Shown here piece after piece: positions 1 through 11,316 of a stretch of 64,000 nt of DNA. The notes beneath the pieces were generated by a model. It did no database searches. It saw only the letters and a list, made by a program, of their open reading frames with translations, and was not told where the DNA came from. Both the position numbers and the translations under genes were made by a program. Source of the DNA: Bacillota bacterium (GTDB lineage: Bacteria > Bacillota > Sulfobacillia > JAIMAT01); the NCBI GenBank assembly GCA_029960955.1, contig JASBVS010000028.1:62001-126000 (forward strand), read 5' to 3'. Numbering within the stretch: the stretch's first letter is position 1; every line of letters starts with the position of its first letter.

Positions 1-79
1 GACGGACGCGCCGCGATAGCAGGACGGAGGAGGGCACTGGTCGCAGGCCGGACGATGCGCCGGGTGGGCAGCGGGTCTG

Positions 80-658
80 ATGGGCATCGTGGGGTTAGCG
101 GGGGCCGTGGCGGGGCTGATCGTGGGCGAGGCGCGCGGGGGTAAGCTCGCTCGACTGGGCGGGCTGCAGCTCAGGTGGGTTGCGATCCTCGTGTTGGGCT
201 TCCTGGTCCAGATGGGCACGCCGGTCGTGGTGCGGCGGTCGCTTCTTGCAGGGTCCTGGGTGGGAGTGTCCAACGTCCTGGCGTTCGGGCTCTACGCGGT
301 GTTCGCCTTTGCGAACATCGGGCTTCCGGGACTGGCGTGGTTCTTTGCGGGAGCCGGGCTTAATCTGGTCGTGATAGCCGCCAACGGCGGCAAGATGCCT
401 GTCGTGGTCTGGGCGTGGGTTCATTTCCGTCCAGAATTGCTGGAGACGCTGCGCGCAGGCCTGGATCCGTTGCACGTATTGGCGGGACCTTCCACGCATT
501 TAGCTTGGCTTGCGGATTATCTCGTCATTCCTGGGATTCCTTCGCCTGTTTTCAGCCCCGGCGACCTTCTCATCGCCATCGGGGCCTTCCTGCTGCTGGA
601 ACGAGGTGTGCGGGGAGTCGGACTGCCCGGTCAGAAGGAGAACGGGTCCGCGACGTAG
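80..658 (+). CDS. DUF5317 family membrane protein
   Basis: The 192-residue product is mostly hydrophobic, with about five predicted membrane segments: one at the very N-terminus (residues 1-17), others near 30-50, 65-85, 92-110 and 160-175. The opening MGIVGLAGAVAGLIVGEARGG and the later NGGKMPV stretch match my memory of DUF5317, a family of uncharacterised integral membrane proteins of Firmicutes and Actinobacteria. The function is unknown. The ATG has only a weak purine-rich stretch upstream, so the start is less certain than the frame. The gene lies alone ahead of the gltD-like gene, which has its own promoter in the 69-bp gap. Confidence 0.72.
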   Translation: MGIVGLAGAVAGLIVGEARGGKLARLGGLQLRWVAILVLGFLVQMGTPVVVRRSLLAGSWVGVSNVLAFGLYAVFAFANIGLPGLAWFFAGAGLNLVVIAANGGKMPVVVWAWVHFRPELLETLRAGLDPLHVLAGPSTHLAWLADYLVIPGIPSPVFSPGDLLIAIGAFLLLERGVRGVGLPGQKENGSAT

Positions 659-671
659 CCCGATCGGGCGA

Positions 672-700
672 TCGACCCTTCCTTCCCCCGATGCTAGATT
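672..700 (+). promoter_or_regulatory. SigA-type promoter for the gltD-like gene
   Basis: TCGACC (672-677), a 17-bp spacer, then TAGATT (695-700) preceded by TGC, which gives an extended -10. The start codon at 728 follows about 20 bases after the expected transcription start, with GGAGGGAGG as ribosome binding site. Seen by eye only. Confidence 0.5.
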
Positions 701-727
701 GCGTGCGGCGGGGAGGGAGGGCGAATC

Positions 728-2173
728 ATGGGCGAGAATCGCTGGATCCGAACCCCGATGCGCACCTTGCCGCCCGAACAGAGTCGTCATACATTCGACG
801 AAGTGGCGCTGGGTTACGACGAAAAAGAAGTCCTGGATGAGTCCTATCGCTGTATTCAGTGTCTGAACCCGCTCTGCATCGACGGTTGCCCCAACCACAA
901 CCCCATTCCCGACTTCATCGCTCTGGTCCAGGAAGGCCGCTACCTCGAGGCTGCTCTGGTCGACTACACGAACAACGCCCTCCCCTCCTGCACAGGGCGC
1001 GTCTGCGCCTGGGAACGGCAGTGCGAAGGCTGGTGCGTGCTCAACGCCCGCGGGGACGGGGTGCGCATCGGCGCCATCGAACGCTTCATCGCGGATTACG
1101 CGCTCCGCCATCGCGAGGAGTTCGAGGCGCTGCGCGCGGAGCGCCAGGGAAGGAGCGCCGAGAGCGCCGGGGGGCGCGGGGAGAGGCGCAGGGTGGCGGT
1201 GGTCGGCGCCGGGCCGGCCGGGCTGTCGGCGGCGCACTTCCTGGTGCGGGAAGGCATCGACGTGACCGTCTTCGAGGCGCAGGAGCGCGCGGGAGGGCTC
1301 CTGGCCGACGGGATCCCGCAGTTCGTCCTGCCCATGGGCACGGTGGAGGAGGAGGTGGCGCGGCTCCGCGAGGAGGGCGTCGACTTCCGCTTCGGCGTGA
1401 CCGTGGGGCGGGACGTCGCGCTGGAGGAACTGGAAAGCGAGTACGACGCCGTCTTCCTCGGCGTCGGCGCGCAGGTGGCGCGCGGGCTCGGGGTGCCGGG
1501 GGAGGATCTGGCCGGCGTCTGGAGCGCGCAGGCCTTCCTGCACCGGGCCAAGCTGGCGCTCGATCCCGGCGCCGGCGTCGAGGCGCCGCGGGTCGGGCGA
1601 CGGGTGCTGGTGGTCGGGGCGGGGAACACCGCCATGGACGCGGCGCGGACGGCGCTGCGGCTGGGCGCCGAGCAGGTGCGCGTCGTCTACCGGCGCACGC
1701 AGGCCGAGAGCCCCTCGCGGCCGGTGGAGGTCGAGCATGCGCAGCAGGAAGGCGTCGAGTTCGAGTACCTGGTCAACCCGGTCGCCTTCCTCGGCGACGA
1801 GGACGCCCGCGTCCGCGCGGCACGGCTCGTCCGCATGCGGCTGGGGGAGCCGGACCGGAGCGGCCGGCCACGGCCGGAGCCGATCCCGGGCAGCGAGTTC
1901 GAGCTGCCCTGCGAGACGGTCGTCCTCGCCGTCGGCTACGAGGCGGACGCCTCGGTGCTGGGCGAGCCCAGGCTGGTGGAGCGGCACGGGCGGATCGCGG
2001 TGCGCGACGCCTCCGGCCGGACGCCGGTGGAGGGCGTCTTCGCCGGCGGCGACGCCGTCCTGGGCCCGGCCACCGTGGTCGAAGCGGTGCGGGACGGGCG
2101 GCTCGCCGCGCGCGCCATCGTGGAGTGGCTGAAGGAGCCGAGCCACTCCTTGCGGAAAGCGGTCAGGACCTAG
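728..2173 (+). CDS. gltD: Glutamate synthase small subunit-type NADPH flavoprotein
   Basis: The 481-residue product belongs to the GltD family, which moves electrons from NADPH through FAD and two [4Fe-4S] clusters. The N-terminal third has the cluster cysteines (CIQCLNPLCIDGCP around residues 44-57, and CTGRVCAWERQCEGWC around 95-110). An FAD Rossmann motif VVGAGPAGLSAAHF follows near residue 158, and an NADPH-binding VVGAGNTAMDAARTA near residue 297. Length fits both the GltD beta subunit and the homomeric GltA-like enzymes of thermophiles. No large GltB subunit is adjacent, so it may act alone or partner a distant subunit. NfnB-type transhydrogenase subunits are the main alternative. The ATG has a strong GGAGGGAGG site. 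Confidence 0.85.
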   Translation: MGENRWIRTPMRTLPPEQSRHTFDEVALGYDEKEVLDESYRCIQCLNPLCIDGCPNHNPIPDFIALVQEGRYLEAALVDYTNNALPSCTGRVCAWERQCEGWCVLNARGDGVRIGAIERFIADYALRHREEFEALRAERQGRSAESAGGRGERRRVAVVGAGPAGLSAAHFLVREGIDVTVFEAQERAGGLLADGIPQFVLPMGTVEEEVARLREEGVDFRFGVTVGRDVALEELESEYDAVFLGVGAQVARGLGVPGEDLAGVWSAQAFLHRAKLALDPGAGVEAPRVGRRVLVVGAGNTAMDAARTALRLGAEQVRVVYRRTQAESPSRPVEVEHAQQEGVEFEYLVNPVAFLGDEDARVRAARLVRMRLGEPDRSGRPRPEPIPGSEFELPCETVVLAVGYEADASVLGEPRLVERHGRIAVRDASGRTPVEGVFAGGDAVLGPATVVEAVRDGRLAARAIVEWLKEPSHSLRKAVRT

Positions 2174-2218
2174 GCCCGCCCGCCGCCGGTCCCGCCCGCG
2201 CGGGCGGGCAGACGGACG

Positions 2219-2992
2219 GTGGTGACGGCGGTGGTCGAGCGAGAGCCAGGCGGGGCAGGGCACCGGCAGGAGGCGCCCGCTGAGCCCCGCCTTTCTTGCG
2301 CGCTGGTGGTCGGCGCGGACGGCGCGCTGGGTCGCGCCGTGGCCGCCTGGTTCCTCGGGCACGGCTGGGCGGTGGTGGGGACCTACCGGAACGAGGCGCG
2401 GCGGCAGGAAGCGGCCGCGGTTCTGGACGTGCGCTCCTCCGGCGCGGCCGGGCGCCGCCTCCGCTGGGTGAAGGCCGACCTGCGGCGAGCGGCGGGGGCC
2501 GAGCGGGCGGTGGCGGCCGGCCTGCGCTGGCAGGGCCGGATCGACGCGGCCGTCCACACGGCGGGCCTCTTCGCCACCGAGGCGGTGGTGGGCGGCTCGT
2601 GGGCGACCTGGGAGTCGATGCTGGAGACCAACGTGCGCACGGCCTTCGAGCTGGCGCAGGCGGTCGTCCCGCCCATGCGGGAGGCGGGCGGGGGCTCGCT
2701 GGTGCTGGTGGCGGCGCGCGCCGCCGCCCGCGCGGGGCGCGGGATGGGCGCCTACGCGGCGGCCAAGTCGGCGCTGATCCGGCTGGGCGAGGCGCTGGCG
2801 GACGAGCTGGCAGGAAGCGGCGTCCGCGTCAACGTCCTCGCCCCCTCCGTCATCGACACGCCGGCCAACCGGGCGGCGATGCCCGGCGCCTCCCGCGAGG
2901 GCTGGCGGACGCCCGAGGAGCTGGCGGCGATGATCGGCTGGCTGGCGCTGCCGGAGGCGGCCTCCGTCCACGGGCAGCTCCTCCTGGCCTGA
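2219..2992 (+). CDS. SDR oxidoreductase resembling dihydropteridine reductase
   Basis: The 257-residue product has a short-chain dehydrogenase fold. The cofactor loop reads VVGADGALGRAV (about residues 27-38) instead of TGxxxGxG. The YxxxK catalytic pair is present (AYAAAKSAL, about 178-186), but the usual catalytic Ser position reads VAARAA. Quinonoid dihydropteridine reductase (QDPR) naturally lacks that Ser, and two further stretches, DTPANRAAMPGA and the PGMxxY-like GMGAYAAAK, resemble it. I infer reduction of a pterin-like substrate with NAD(P)H, possibly linked to the pterin carbinolamine dehydratase at 34436-34723. GTG start; the Shine-Dalgarno is poor. Confidence 0.68.
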   Translation: MVTAVVEREPGGAGHRQEAPAEPRLSCALVVGADGALGRAVAAWFLGHGWAVVGTYRNEARRQEAAAVLDVRSSGAAGRRLRWVKADLRRAAGAERAVAAGLRWQGRIDAAVHTAGLFATEAVVGGSWATWESMLETNVRTAFELAQAVVPPMREAGGGSLVLVAARAAARAGRGMGAYAAAKSALIRLGEALADELAGSGVRVNVLAPSVIDTPANRAAMPGASREGWRTPEELAAMIGWLALPEAASVHGQLLLA

Positions 2993-3039
2993 AAGGCGGA
3001 CGGTCGGGCGGCGGCCGGCGGCGGGCGGTCAGGCGGTGC

Positions 3040-3543
3040 TCAGGCGCCGGGGCAGGGAGCGGAGGCGGAGAGGGCGAGGTAGCGGCCGCGGAAGTAGAGG
3101 AGCGGCTCCGCTTCCTCCGGCGCCAGCGCCGCCTCCTCCAGCTCGCCGACGAAGATGGTGTGGTCGCCGCCCGGGAAGCTGCGGGTGCGGCGGCAGACCA
3201 GGGTGGCCAGGGCGCCGGCGACCAGCGGCAGGCCGTAGGGGCCGGGTTCCAGGTCGCCGGGACGGAGGATGCCGCCCGGCTGGGAGGCGAAGTGGCGCGA
3301 GATCGCTTCCTGCTCGTGGCGGAGGATGCTGAGGGCGAAGCGCTCGCTCTCCGCGAGCGCCCGGTTGAGCGGGCTGCGCAGGTCGATGGCGACCAGCAGC
3401 AGCGGCGGGTCGAGCGAGAGCGAGGTGAGCGAGTTGACCGTGATCCCTCGCGGCTCCTCGAGCGGGGAAGGGACGGTCAGGACGGCGACGCCCGTGGCGA
3501 ACTGGCCCATGGCTCGACGCTGGATTTCCGGCGAGATCCGCAT
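3040..3543 (-). CDS. Flavin reductase family (FMN-binding split barrel) protein
   Basis: The 167-residue product matches flavin reductase-like domain proteins, which use NAD(P)H to reduce free FMN/FAD for partner monooxygenases. Family landmarks are FATGVAVLTV near the start, GITVNSLTSLSLDPPLLLVA, FALSILRHEQ and HTIFVGELEEA near the end. The frame stays open much further upstream, but the ATG at 3543 is preceded by GAGGGGG at 8-bp spacing and gives the normal family length, so I chose it. No monooxygenase partner is nearby. It is divergent from secA. Confidence 0.85.
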   Translation of the reverse strand: MRISPEIQRRAMGQFATGVAVLTVPSPLEEPRGITVNSLTSLSLDPPLLLVAIDLRSPLNRALAESERFALSILRHEQEAISRHFASQPGGILRPGDLEPGPYGLPLVAGALATLVCRRTRSFPGGDHTIFVGELEEAALAPEEAEPLLYFRGRYLALSASAPCPGA

Positions 3544-3670
3544 CGCTTGGCCCCCTCGCCCACCCATTCTAACGACTATCCCCGCCCGGTGAGCCTGGCC
3601 CGCCTTCGGCGGCGGGCGCGCGGCGGCCGGACGGGCGGCGGCCTTTGCCCGGTGGCGCGAGGGCGGTCTG

Positions 3671-3676
3671 TATAAT
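3671..3676 (+). promoter_or_regulatory. -10 element (TATAAT) upstream of secA
   Basis: A perfect TATAAT, directly preceded by TG, stands out in very GC-rich DNA about 120 bp upstream of secA. The best -35-like hexamer, TTGCCC at 3645-3650, is 20 bp away, longer than ideal, so the element may depend on its near-consensus -10. Confidence 0.55.
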
Positions 3677-3802
3677 ACAGAGAGTGGATGCCCGCGGCAT
3701 GCACCGGGTCCGGCCGGTCCGCCGGGAGCGGCCGGGGCCCGGCTTTGGTGTCGCAAGGGGAGTGCGCGCGCCGGATGCCGCGCGGTTCCGGAGGGGATGG
3801 CC

Positions 3803-6628
<2,826 letters not shown>

Positions 6629-6661
6629 GCCGGGCAGGATGCGAGCAGGAGGTCGAGCACG

Positions 6662-7799
6662 TTGATCCAGGAGCTGTACGACCGTCTGGAAAACGCCCGC
6701 CACGAGGCGGAGCGCATCGGGAGGTCTCTTTGACCTCGCCAGGCTGAGCGAGGAGATCGAGCGCCTCGAGGCCGAGAGCGCCAAGCCCGAGATCTGGAGC
6801 GACCCCGCCCGCGGCCAGCGGCTGATGAAGAAGCTGAGCCGGCTGCGCCAGCCGGTGGAGGCGATGCGCGGCGTCACCGGGAGCCTCGCGCAGGCCGAGG
6901 CCTTCCTCCAGATGGCCGAAGAGGCGGAGCGCGACGCGCCGGAGCTGGCCGGCGACTCCGAGCGCGAGGCGGAGGAAGCGTTGCGGAAGGCGGAGGAGAG
7001 CCTCTCGCGCCTCCGCTTCCAGATGCTCTTCGCGGGCGAGTACGACGCCCGCGACGCCCTGCTCTCGCTCCATCCGGGCGCCGGCGGGACCGAGGCGCAG
7101 GACTGGGCCGAGATGCTGCTGCGCATGTACATGCGCTGGGCGGAGTCGCACGGCTTCCAGGTGGAGCTGCTCGACTACCAGGAGGGCGAGGAGGCCGGCA
7201 TCAAGAGCGCCACCCTGTCCGTGCGCGGAGCGTACGCCTACGGCTACCTGCGGGGCGAGCGCGGCGTCCACCGCCTCGTCCGGATCTCGCCCTTCGACGC
7301 CGCGGCGCGCCGCCACACTTCCTTCGCCTCGGTGGACGTGGCGCCGCAGGTGGAGGAAGAGGGCGAGATCGAGATCGACCCCGACGAGCTGCGCATCGAC
7401 ACCTTCCGCTCCGGCGGCCACGGCGGGCAGAACGTCAACAAGGTGGAGACGGCCGTCCGCATCGTCCACATCCCCACGGGCATCGTCGTCACCTGCCAGA
7501 CCGAGCGCTCGCAGCACGCCAACCGGGAGAACGCCCTCCGCATCCTGCGCGCCCGGCTCCTGGAGCTGCGCCTGGAGGAGAAGGAGCGCGAGAAGGCGGC
7601 CGCGCGCGGGGAGCAGGGTGAGATCGCCTGGGGGAACCAGATCCGCTCCTATGTCTTCCAGCCGTACACGCTGGTGAAGGACCACCGGACGGGGACCGAG
7701 GTGGGCAACGTCCAGGCGGTGATGGACGGGGAGATCGACCCCTTCATCGAGGCCTTCCTCGAGGCCGAGGCGCAGCGGCAGGTGCGCGGGGCGCTCTAG
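6662..7799 (+). CDS. prfB: Peptide chain release factor 2, programmed +1 frameshift
   Basis: RF2 terminates translation at UGA and UAA. The gene is in two frames. A TTG start at 6662 (after AGGAGGT) encodes 23 residues ending ..IGRSL, then meets an in-frame TGA at 6731-6733. Translation continues after a +1 slip on CTT at 6728-6730 (CUU to UUU) into GAC at 6732, giving 378 residues in all. The slip site has the classic elements: an internal SD-like GGGAGG a few bases upstream, CTT TGA C. The downstream part has the RF2 codon-reading tripeptide SPF and the catalytic [13 protein letters not shown] loop. The UGA makes this an autoregulatory sensor of RF2 level, not a pseudogene. Confidence 0.96.
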
Positions 7800-7815
7800 G
7801 TGGGGCAGGGGCGGA

Positions 7816-7833
7816 CCCCGGCCGAAGCCGGGG
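7816..7833. terminator. Hairpin between convergent prfB and DUF948 genes
   Basis: A perfect 7-bp GC stem (CCCCGGC / GCCGGGG) with a CGAA loop sits in the short gap between the two convergent genes. There is no good T tract, so factor-independent termination is only a possibility. Confidence 0.35.
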
Positions 7834-7836
7834 CCC

Positions 7837-8265
7837 TCACCCCAGGCGGTTCCGCGGGTCGCCGGCTGCGGCGCCGGCGGCGGAGGCACCCTCCCCCAGG
7901 CGACGGCTCAGGAAGTGGCTGAGGAGAGGAGCGAGGGCGCCCGCGGCGGCCTGCCCGAGCATCGACCAGACCCCGCCGCCGCCACCGCCGCCGAACGCGC
8001 GGCTGAGGGCGAAGACGGTGACGGCGGTGCCCGCCTGCTCGGCCAGCTTCCGGCCGCCGCGTACCACCGCGGCCGCGTCGTCGGTCATCTGGCGCACGTC
8101 ATGGACGGTGGCCAGGAGGTCCTGGCGGAGCTGGACCATCTCGCCCTCCAGCGAGCGGACCGTCGCGGCCAGGCGCGCCAGGAGGAGGGCCATCACGACC
8201 GCCGCCAGCAGCATGGCGAGAGCCATGACGGAGGTGGCGACCGCGATGACGGTCAGGGAGGCCAT
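7837..8265 (-). CDS. DUF948-like membrane-anchored protein (YtxG type)
   Basis: The 142-residue product starts with one membrane helix (about residues 4-30). A short coiled-coil stretch follows (RSLEGEMVQLRQDLLATVHDVRQM), then a Gly-rich loop and a C-terminal hydrophobic region. This layout fits DUF948/YtxG-like general-stress proteins of unknown biochemical role. The start codon follows directly after the stop of the YtxH-like gene (TAG-ATG), and I see no separate ribosome binding site, so translation is probably coupled. Confidence 0.6.
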   Translation of the reverse strand: MASLTVIAVATSVMALAMLLAAVVMALLLARLAATVRSLEGEMVQLRQDLLATVHDVRQMTDDAAAVVRGGRKLAEQAGTAVTVFALSRAFGGGGGGGVWSMLGQAAAGALAPLLSHFLSRRLGEGASAAGAAAGDPRNRLG

Positions 8266-8622
8266 CTAGAAGGAGCCCCCGGGCTCCGGGTTCGGGTCGG
8301 GCGCCCCGGGCAGGTCGTCGCCGCCCTCCCCCTCCTCGCCGTTCGCCTCGCGACCCCGGCCGAGGCGGCTGCGGGCCGTCTCCCAGGCCGAACCGAGCCC
8401 GCCCTGCGCCCGCTCCACCCAGTGACCGGCGGCCGAGGTCAGGCCTTGGGACGACTCGGCGAGACCGCTGCTCGCCCGCGACAGGGTCTCGGAGGCCCGC
8501 TGGCGGAGCGTGTCGCGCGTCGCCGCGCCGGGGGCGGGGGCGAGGAGGACGCCGGCGACGAAGCCGGCGGCCGCTCCGAGGAGGAGGGCCGCTATCGTGC
8601 TGAGCGTGCTTTCACGGGCCAT
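8266..8622 (-). CDS. YtxH-like protein with N-terminal glycine-rich helix
   Basis: The 118-residue product has the YtxH signature: one N-terminal membrane segment rich in Ala/Gly followed by FVAGVLLAPAPG, close to the family hallmark GxLfAPxsG. Amphipathic helices and an acidic, disordered tail follow. YtxH proteins are small membrane-associated stress proteins of Firmicutes with unknown mechanism. The gene precedes the DUF948-like gene in a two-gene operon. AAGGAGGG precedes the ATG, and a clear extended -10 promoter lies at 8713-8721. Confidence 0.65.
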   Translation of the reverse strand: MARESTLSTIAALLLGAAAGFVAGVLLAPAPGAATRDTLRQRASETLSRASSGLAESSQGLTSAAGHWVERAQGGLGSAWETARSRLGRGREANGEEGEGGDDLPGAPDPNPEPGGSF

Positions 8623-8712
8623 CGTCTCACCCTCCTTCGCTCGATCTCGCCGGATCGCCCTCGATCCGGCCTGGAGACCGGGCGCTGGTCAGCCTTGTCC
8701 TGCTATGGCTGA

Positions 8713-8721
8713 ATTATACCA
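8713..8721 (-). promoter_or_regulatory. Extended -10 promoter for the ytxH-DUF948 pair
   Basis: On the minus strand the sequence reads TGG-TATAAT, a perfect -10 with the TGn extension. No good -35 is visible, which is usual for extended -10 promoters. It lies about 90 bp upstream of the YtxH-like start. Confidence 0.6.
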
Positions 8722-8805
8722 GTCCCCTGAAGGGCTCCCAGTTGCCGGAATCCGGAGGCGGCGCGGCGCGTGCCACGCGCCGCCGGCCCGGGGCGGAGGG
8801 GGGCG

Positions 8806-9660
8806 GTGGAGACGACGGGGGCGGAGAGGGCCGGGAGGACGGACGGGACGGAGAGGAAGGTCGACGGAAGGGTGGCGCGGCAGGCGCCCGCGAAGCAGCG
8901 GATCCGCATCCTCGGCGTGCCCGTGGACGCGGTGACGATGCGGGAGGCGGTGGAGCGCATCCTCGCCTGGTGCGAGGCGCCCGGCGAGCGCATGCGCGTC
9001 GTCCTGACCCCCAATCCGGAGATCATCATGGCGACGCAGGGCGACGCCCACCTGCGCGCCTGGCTCGAGCAGGCCGACCTGTTGACGCCGGACGGGGTGG
9101 GCATCGTCTGGGCGGCGGCCCGGCTGGGTCACCCGCTCCCGGAGCGGGTGACGGGCATCGACCTGCTGGAGCGCCTGCTGGCGGAGGGGGCACCGCGGGG
9201 GTTGCGGGTCTTCCTGCTGGGCGGCGCGCCGCAGGTCGCCGAGCTGGCCGAGCGGGCGATCGAGCGCGACCACCCGGGGCTGAGGGTGGTCGGCACCTAC
9301 CACGGCTACTTCGGGCCGGACGAGGAGAGCTACGTCCTGGACCACATCCGGGCGCTGGAGCCGCAACTGCTGGTGACCGGGATGGGCATGGGCCGCGACC
9401 AGCGCTGGCTGGTGGCCCACCGGGAGGTGACGGGGGCGGCGGTGGGCCTGGGCGTGGGCGGCGCGCTCGACGTCCTGGCGGGGCTGAAGCCGCGCGCGCC
9501 CCGCTGGATGATCCGGGCGCACCTCGAATGGCTCTACCGGCTGGTGCGGGAACCTTCCCGGTGGCGGAGGCAGCTGGCCCTGCCGCGCTTCGTCCTGGCG
9601 GTGGAGCGCCAGCGCCGCAGCCTGCGGCGGGCGCAGCGGGCCCGCGGCGCGCCTCGGTGA
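8806..9660 (+). CDS. tagA: WecG/TagA/CpsF family glycosyltransferase
   Basis: The 284-residue product is a GT26-family enzyme. In Firmicutes TagA adds ManNAc to undecaprenyl-PP-GlcNAc, the linkage unit of wall polymers. Seen in order: LTPNPEIIM, a TPDGVGIVWAAR motif with the probable catalytic Asp, ERVTGIDLLERL, GVGGALDVLAG, and the membrane-associating C-terminus (APRWMIRAHLEWLYRLVREP). I chose GTG 8806, which has GGAGG at 6-bp spacing; the frame is open further upstream. With csaB and an SLH protein in the same window, a secondary wall polymer that anchors the S-layer is the likely end product. Confidence 0.85.
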   Translation: METTGAERAGRTDGTERKVDGRVARQAPAKQRIRILGVPVDAVTMREAVERILAWCEAPGERMRVVLTPNPEIIMATQGDAHLRAWLEQADLLTPDGVGIVWAAARLGHPLPERVTGIDLLERLLAEGAPRGLRVFLLGGAPQVAELAERAIERDHPGLRVVGTYHGYFGPDEESYVLDHIRALEPQLLVTGMGMGRDQRWLVAHREVTGAAVGLGVGGALDVLAGLKPRAPRWMIRAHLEWLYRLVREPSRWRRQLALPRFVLAVERQRRSLRRAQRARGAPR

Positions 9661-9719
9661 GGGCGGCCGGCTGTGGTATCGTGATGCTGGCGGCTCACCT
9701 TGTTCGGAGGGATTCGGAG

Positions 9720-10628
9720 ATGGAACGCCGGCTCAGTCACGATTGGGGTCTCTCCGCCCGCATGTTCCTGACGCTCTTCCTGCTGGCGGCGCTCTACCTG
9801 GCGTTCACCCTGGTGCTCTGGAACGCGGGCGTCGACTTCTTCTCGCTCGTCGTGATCGTGGGCGGCATGATGGCGCTGCAGTACTTCCTCTCCGACCGGC
9901 TGGTGCTCTGGTCCATGGGTGCGCGGGAGGTCTCGGAGGCGGAGGCGCCCGAGCTGCACGCCATGGTGGAGCGGCTGGCGGCGACGGCCGACCTGCCCAA
10001 GCCGCGGGTGGCCATCGCGCGCACCGACGTTCCCAACGCCTTCGCCACGGGCCGTAACCCGAGCCACGCGGTGGTCGCCGTCACCACCGGCCTCCTCAAC
10101 CGGCTGGAGCCGGAAGAGGTGGAGGCGGTGCTGGGGCACGAGCTGACCCACGTCAGGAACCGGGACGTGGCGGTCATCACCTGGGCCAGCTTCTTCGCCA
10201 CCATCGCCTCGTTCATCGTGCAGCGCTTCTACCTGATCGGCTGGATGGCGGGCGGGCGCGACGAGCGGAACAACAACTCGGGCGTCGCCTGGGTCGTGGT
10301 CTACCTGGTCTCGCTGCTGGTCTGGGTGATCAGCTTCTTCCTGATCCGGGCGCTCTCGCGCTACCGGGAGCTGGCGGCGGACCGCGGTTCGGCCATCCTG
10401 ACCGGGGCGCCCTCCAGGCTCGCCAGCGCGCTGCAGAAGATCAGCGGGCGCATGCAGATGATCCCCACGCGCGACCTGCGCCAGGCGGAGGCGTTCAACG
10501 CCTTCTTCATCGTGCCCGCCCTGAGCGGCGAGAGCGTCATGGAGCTCTTCTCCACCCATCCCTCGCTCAAGCGGCGCCTGGAGCAGCTCGAACGCCTGCA
10601 GCGGGAGCTGGAGGGCCGGCCGCGCTGA
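9720..10628 (+). CDS. htpX: HtpX-type M48 membrane metalloprotease
   Basis: The 302-residue product is a zinc protease that degrades damaged membrane proteins. Two N-terminal membrane helices (about residues 15-35 and 39-58) are followed by the zinc motif HELTHVRNRD (about 139-148). Two further membrane segments come next (about 155-172 and 190-210), then the third zinc ligand region (YRELAADRGSA), the order expected for HtpX. The ATG at 9720 has GGAGG upstream. It lies just before pspAB and faces pspA-pspAA, so the locus is an envelope-stress block. Confidence 0.92.
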   Translation: MERRLSHDWGLSARMFLTLFLLAALYLAFTLVLWNAGVDFFSLVVIVGGMMALQYFLSDRLVLWSMGAREVSEAEAPELHAMVERLAATADLPKPRVAIARTDVPNAFATGRNPSHAVVAVTTGLLNRLEPEEVEAVLGHELTHVRNRDVAVITWASFFATIASFIVQRFYLIGWMAGGRDERNNNSGVAWVVVYLVSLLVWVISFFLIRALSRYRELAADRGSAILTGAPSRLASALQKISGRMQMIPTRDLRQAEAFNAFFIVPALSGESVMELFSTHPSLKRRLEQLERLQRELEGRPR

Positions 10629-10656
10629 GCCGGGTCGCCCGGAGGGGGCGCGGAAA

Positions 10657-11229
10657 TTGGGCTTCCTGGATGCGATCTTCGGGCGGTCCCGGCCGCTCCG
10701 GCCCAAGACGGAGGCGTTCTTCGCCCTCTCGACGGCGCAGGTGACGCTGGAGGCCTCCCTGCACTGGAAGAGCGCCGGCCGGGCGGGCGTCTGCTACCGG
10801 CCGGTGGAGTCGGGCGAGTTCGCCGATGCGGAGAAGGAGCTGGAACAGCTCCTCCAGTTCAGCTCCGGCGAGAGCGGCGCCCGGGTGGAGTTCCGCACCG
10901 ACGAGTACGGATACCGCTGGGCGATCCTCGCCGACCCCGACTTCGACGACCTGGTCACCACGGTGCACATGGTGGCGGAGACGCTGAAGGAGAAGGGGTT
11001 CGGAAGCCAGCTCCTCTCGGCGGTCTGGCGCTTCCTGACGGAGGAAGGACGGGGCGCCTACCTCGTCTACAACTACAAGCGCGGCAACTTCTACCCCTTC
11101 ATCCCCGCGGAGGGCGAGAAGAAGCGGAACAACGCGCTGGAGCTGCGCGCCGGCGCGGTGCTGGAGGGCGAGCTGCCCTGGGAGGGCGATCCCACGCGCT
11201 GGTACGCGCTCTGGGACTGCCCGGTCTGA
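10657..11229 (+). CDS. pspAB: PspA-associated protein PspAB
   Basis: The 190-residue soluble product has the PspAB hallmark start MGFLDAIFGR and the conserved FALSTAQVTLEA segment, and is rich in charged residues. PspAB is a partner of the phage-shock protein PspA in many Actinobacteria and some Firmicutes; its biochemical role is unknown. The start is TTG at 10657, with GGAGGGGG upstream at 8 bp. It follows htpX by 28 bp and probably shares its transcript. It converges on pspA-pspAA across a strong hairpin. Confidence 0.82.
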   Translation: MGFLDAIFGRSRPLRPKTEAFFALSTAQVTLEASLHWKSAGRAGVCYRPVESGEFADAEKELEQLLQFSSGESGARVEFRTDEYGYRWAILADPDFDDLVTTVHMVAETLKEKGFGSQLLSAVWRFLTEEGRGAYLVYNYKRGNFYPFIPAEGEKKRNNALELRAGAVLEGELPWEGDPTRWYALWDCPV

Positions 11230-11263
11230 CGACGCCCGGGGAGGCCCGGGCAGGGAGAGGACG

Positions 11264-11290
11264 AGGGCCGGCCGGAAGACGGCCGGCCCT
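11264..11290. terminator. Bidirectional terminator between pspAB and pspAA
   Basis: A perfect 10-bp stem (AGGGCCGGCC / GGCCGGCCCT) with a 7-base loop lies in the gap between the two convergent operons. It is followed by TCT on the plus strand. It is well placed to stop transcription from both sides. Confidence 0.65.
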
Positions 11291-11316
11291 TCTGGCACGC
11301 GGGGGAGCAGGTCGCG

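Noticed and set aside
500-2971. Long minus-strand open frame (823 codons) opposite the gltD and SDR genes
   Set aside because: It mirrors GC-rich coding DNA. The translation is low-complexity Arg/Pro/Gly with no domains, and both plus-strand genes have clear motifs.
6731-6733. In-frame TGA in prfB as a sign of a pseudogene
   Set aside because: The surrounding CTT-TGA-C with an upstream SD-like sequence is the programmed RF2 frameshift.
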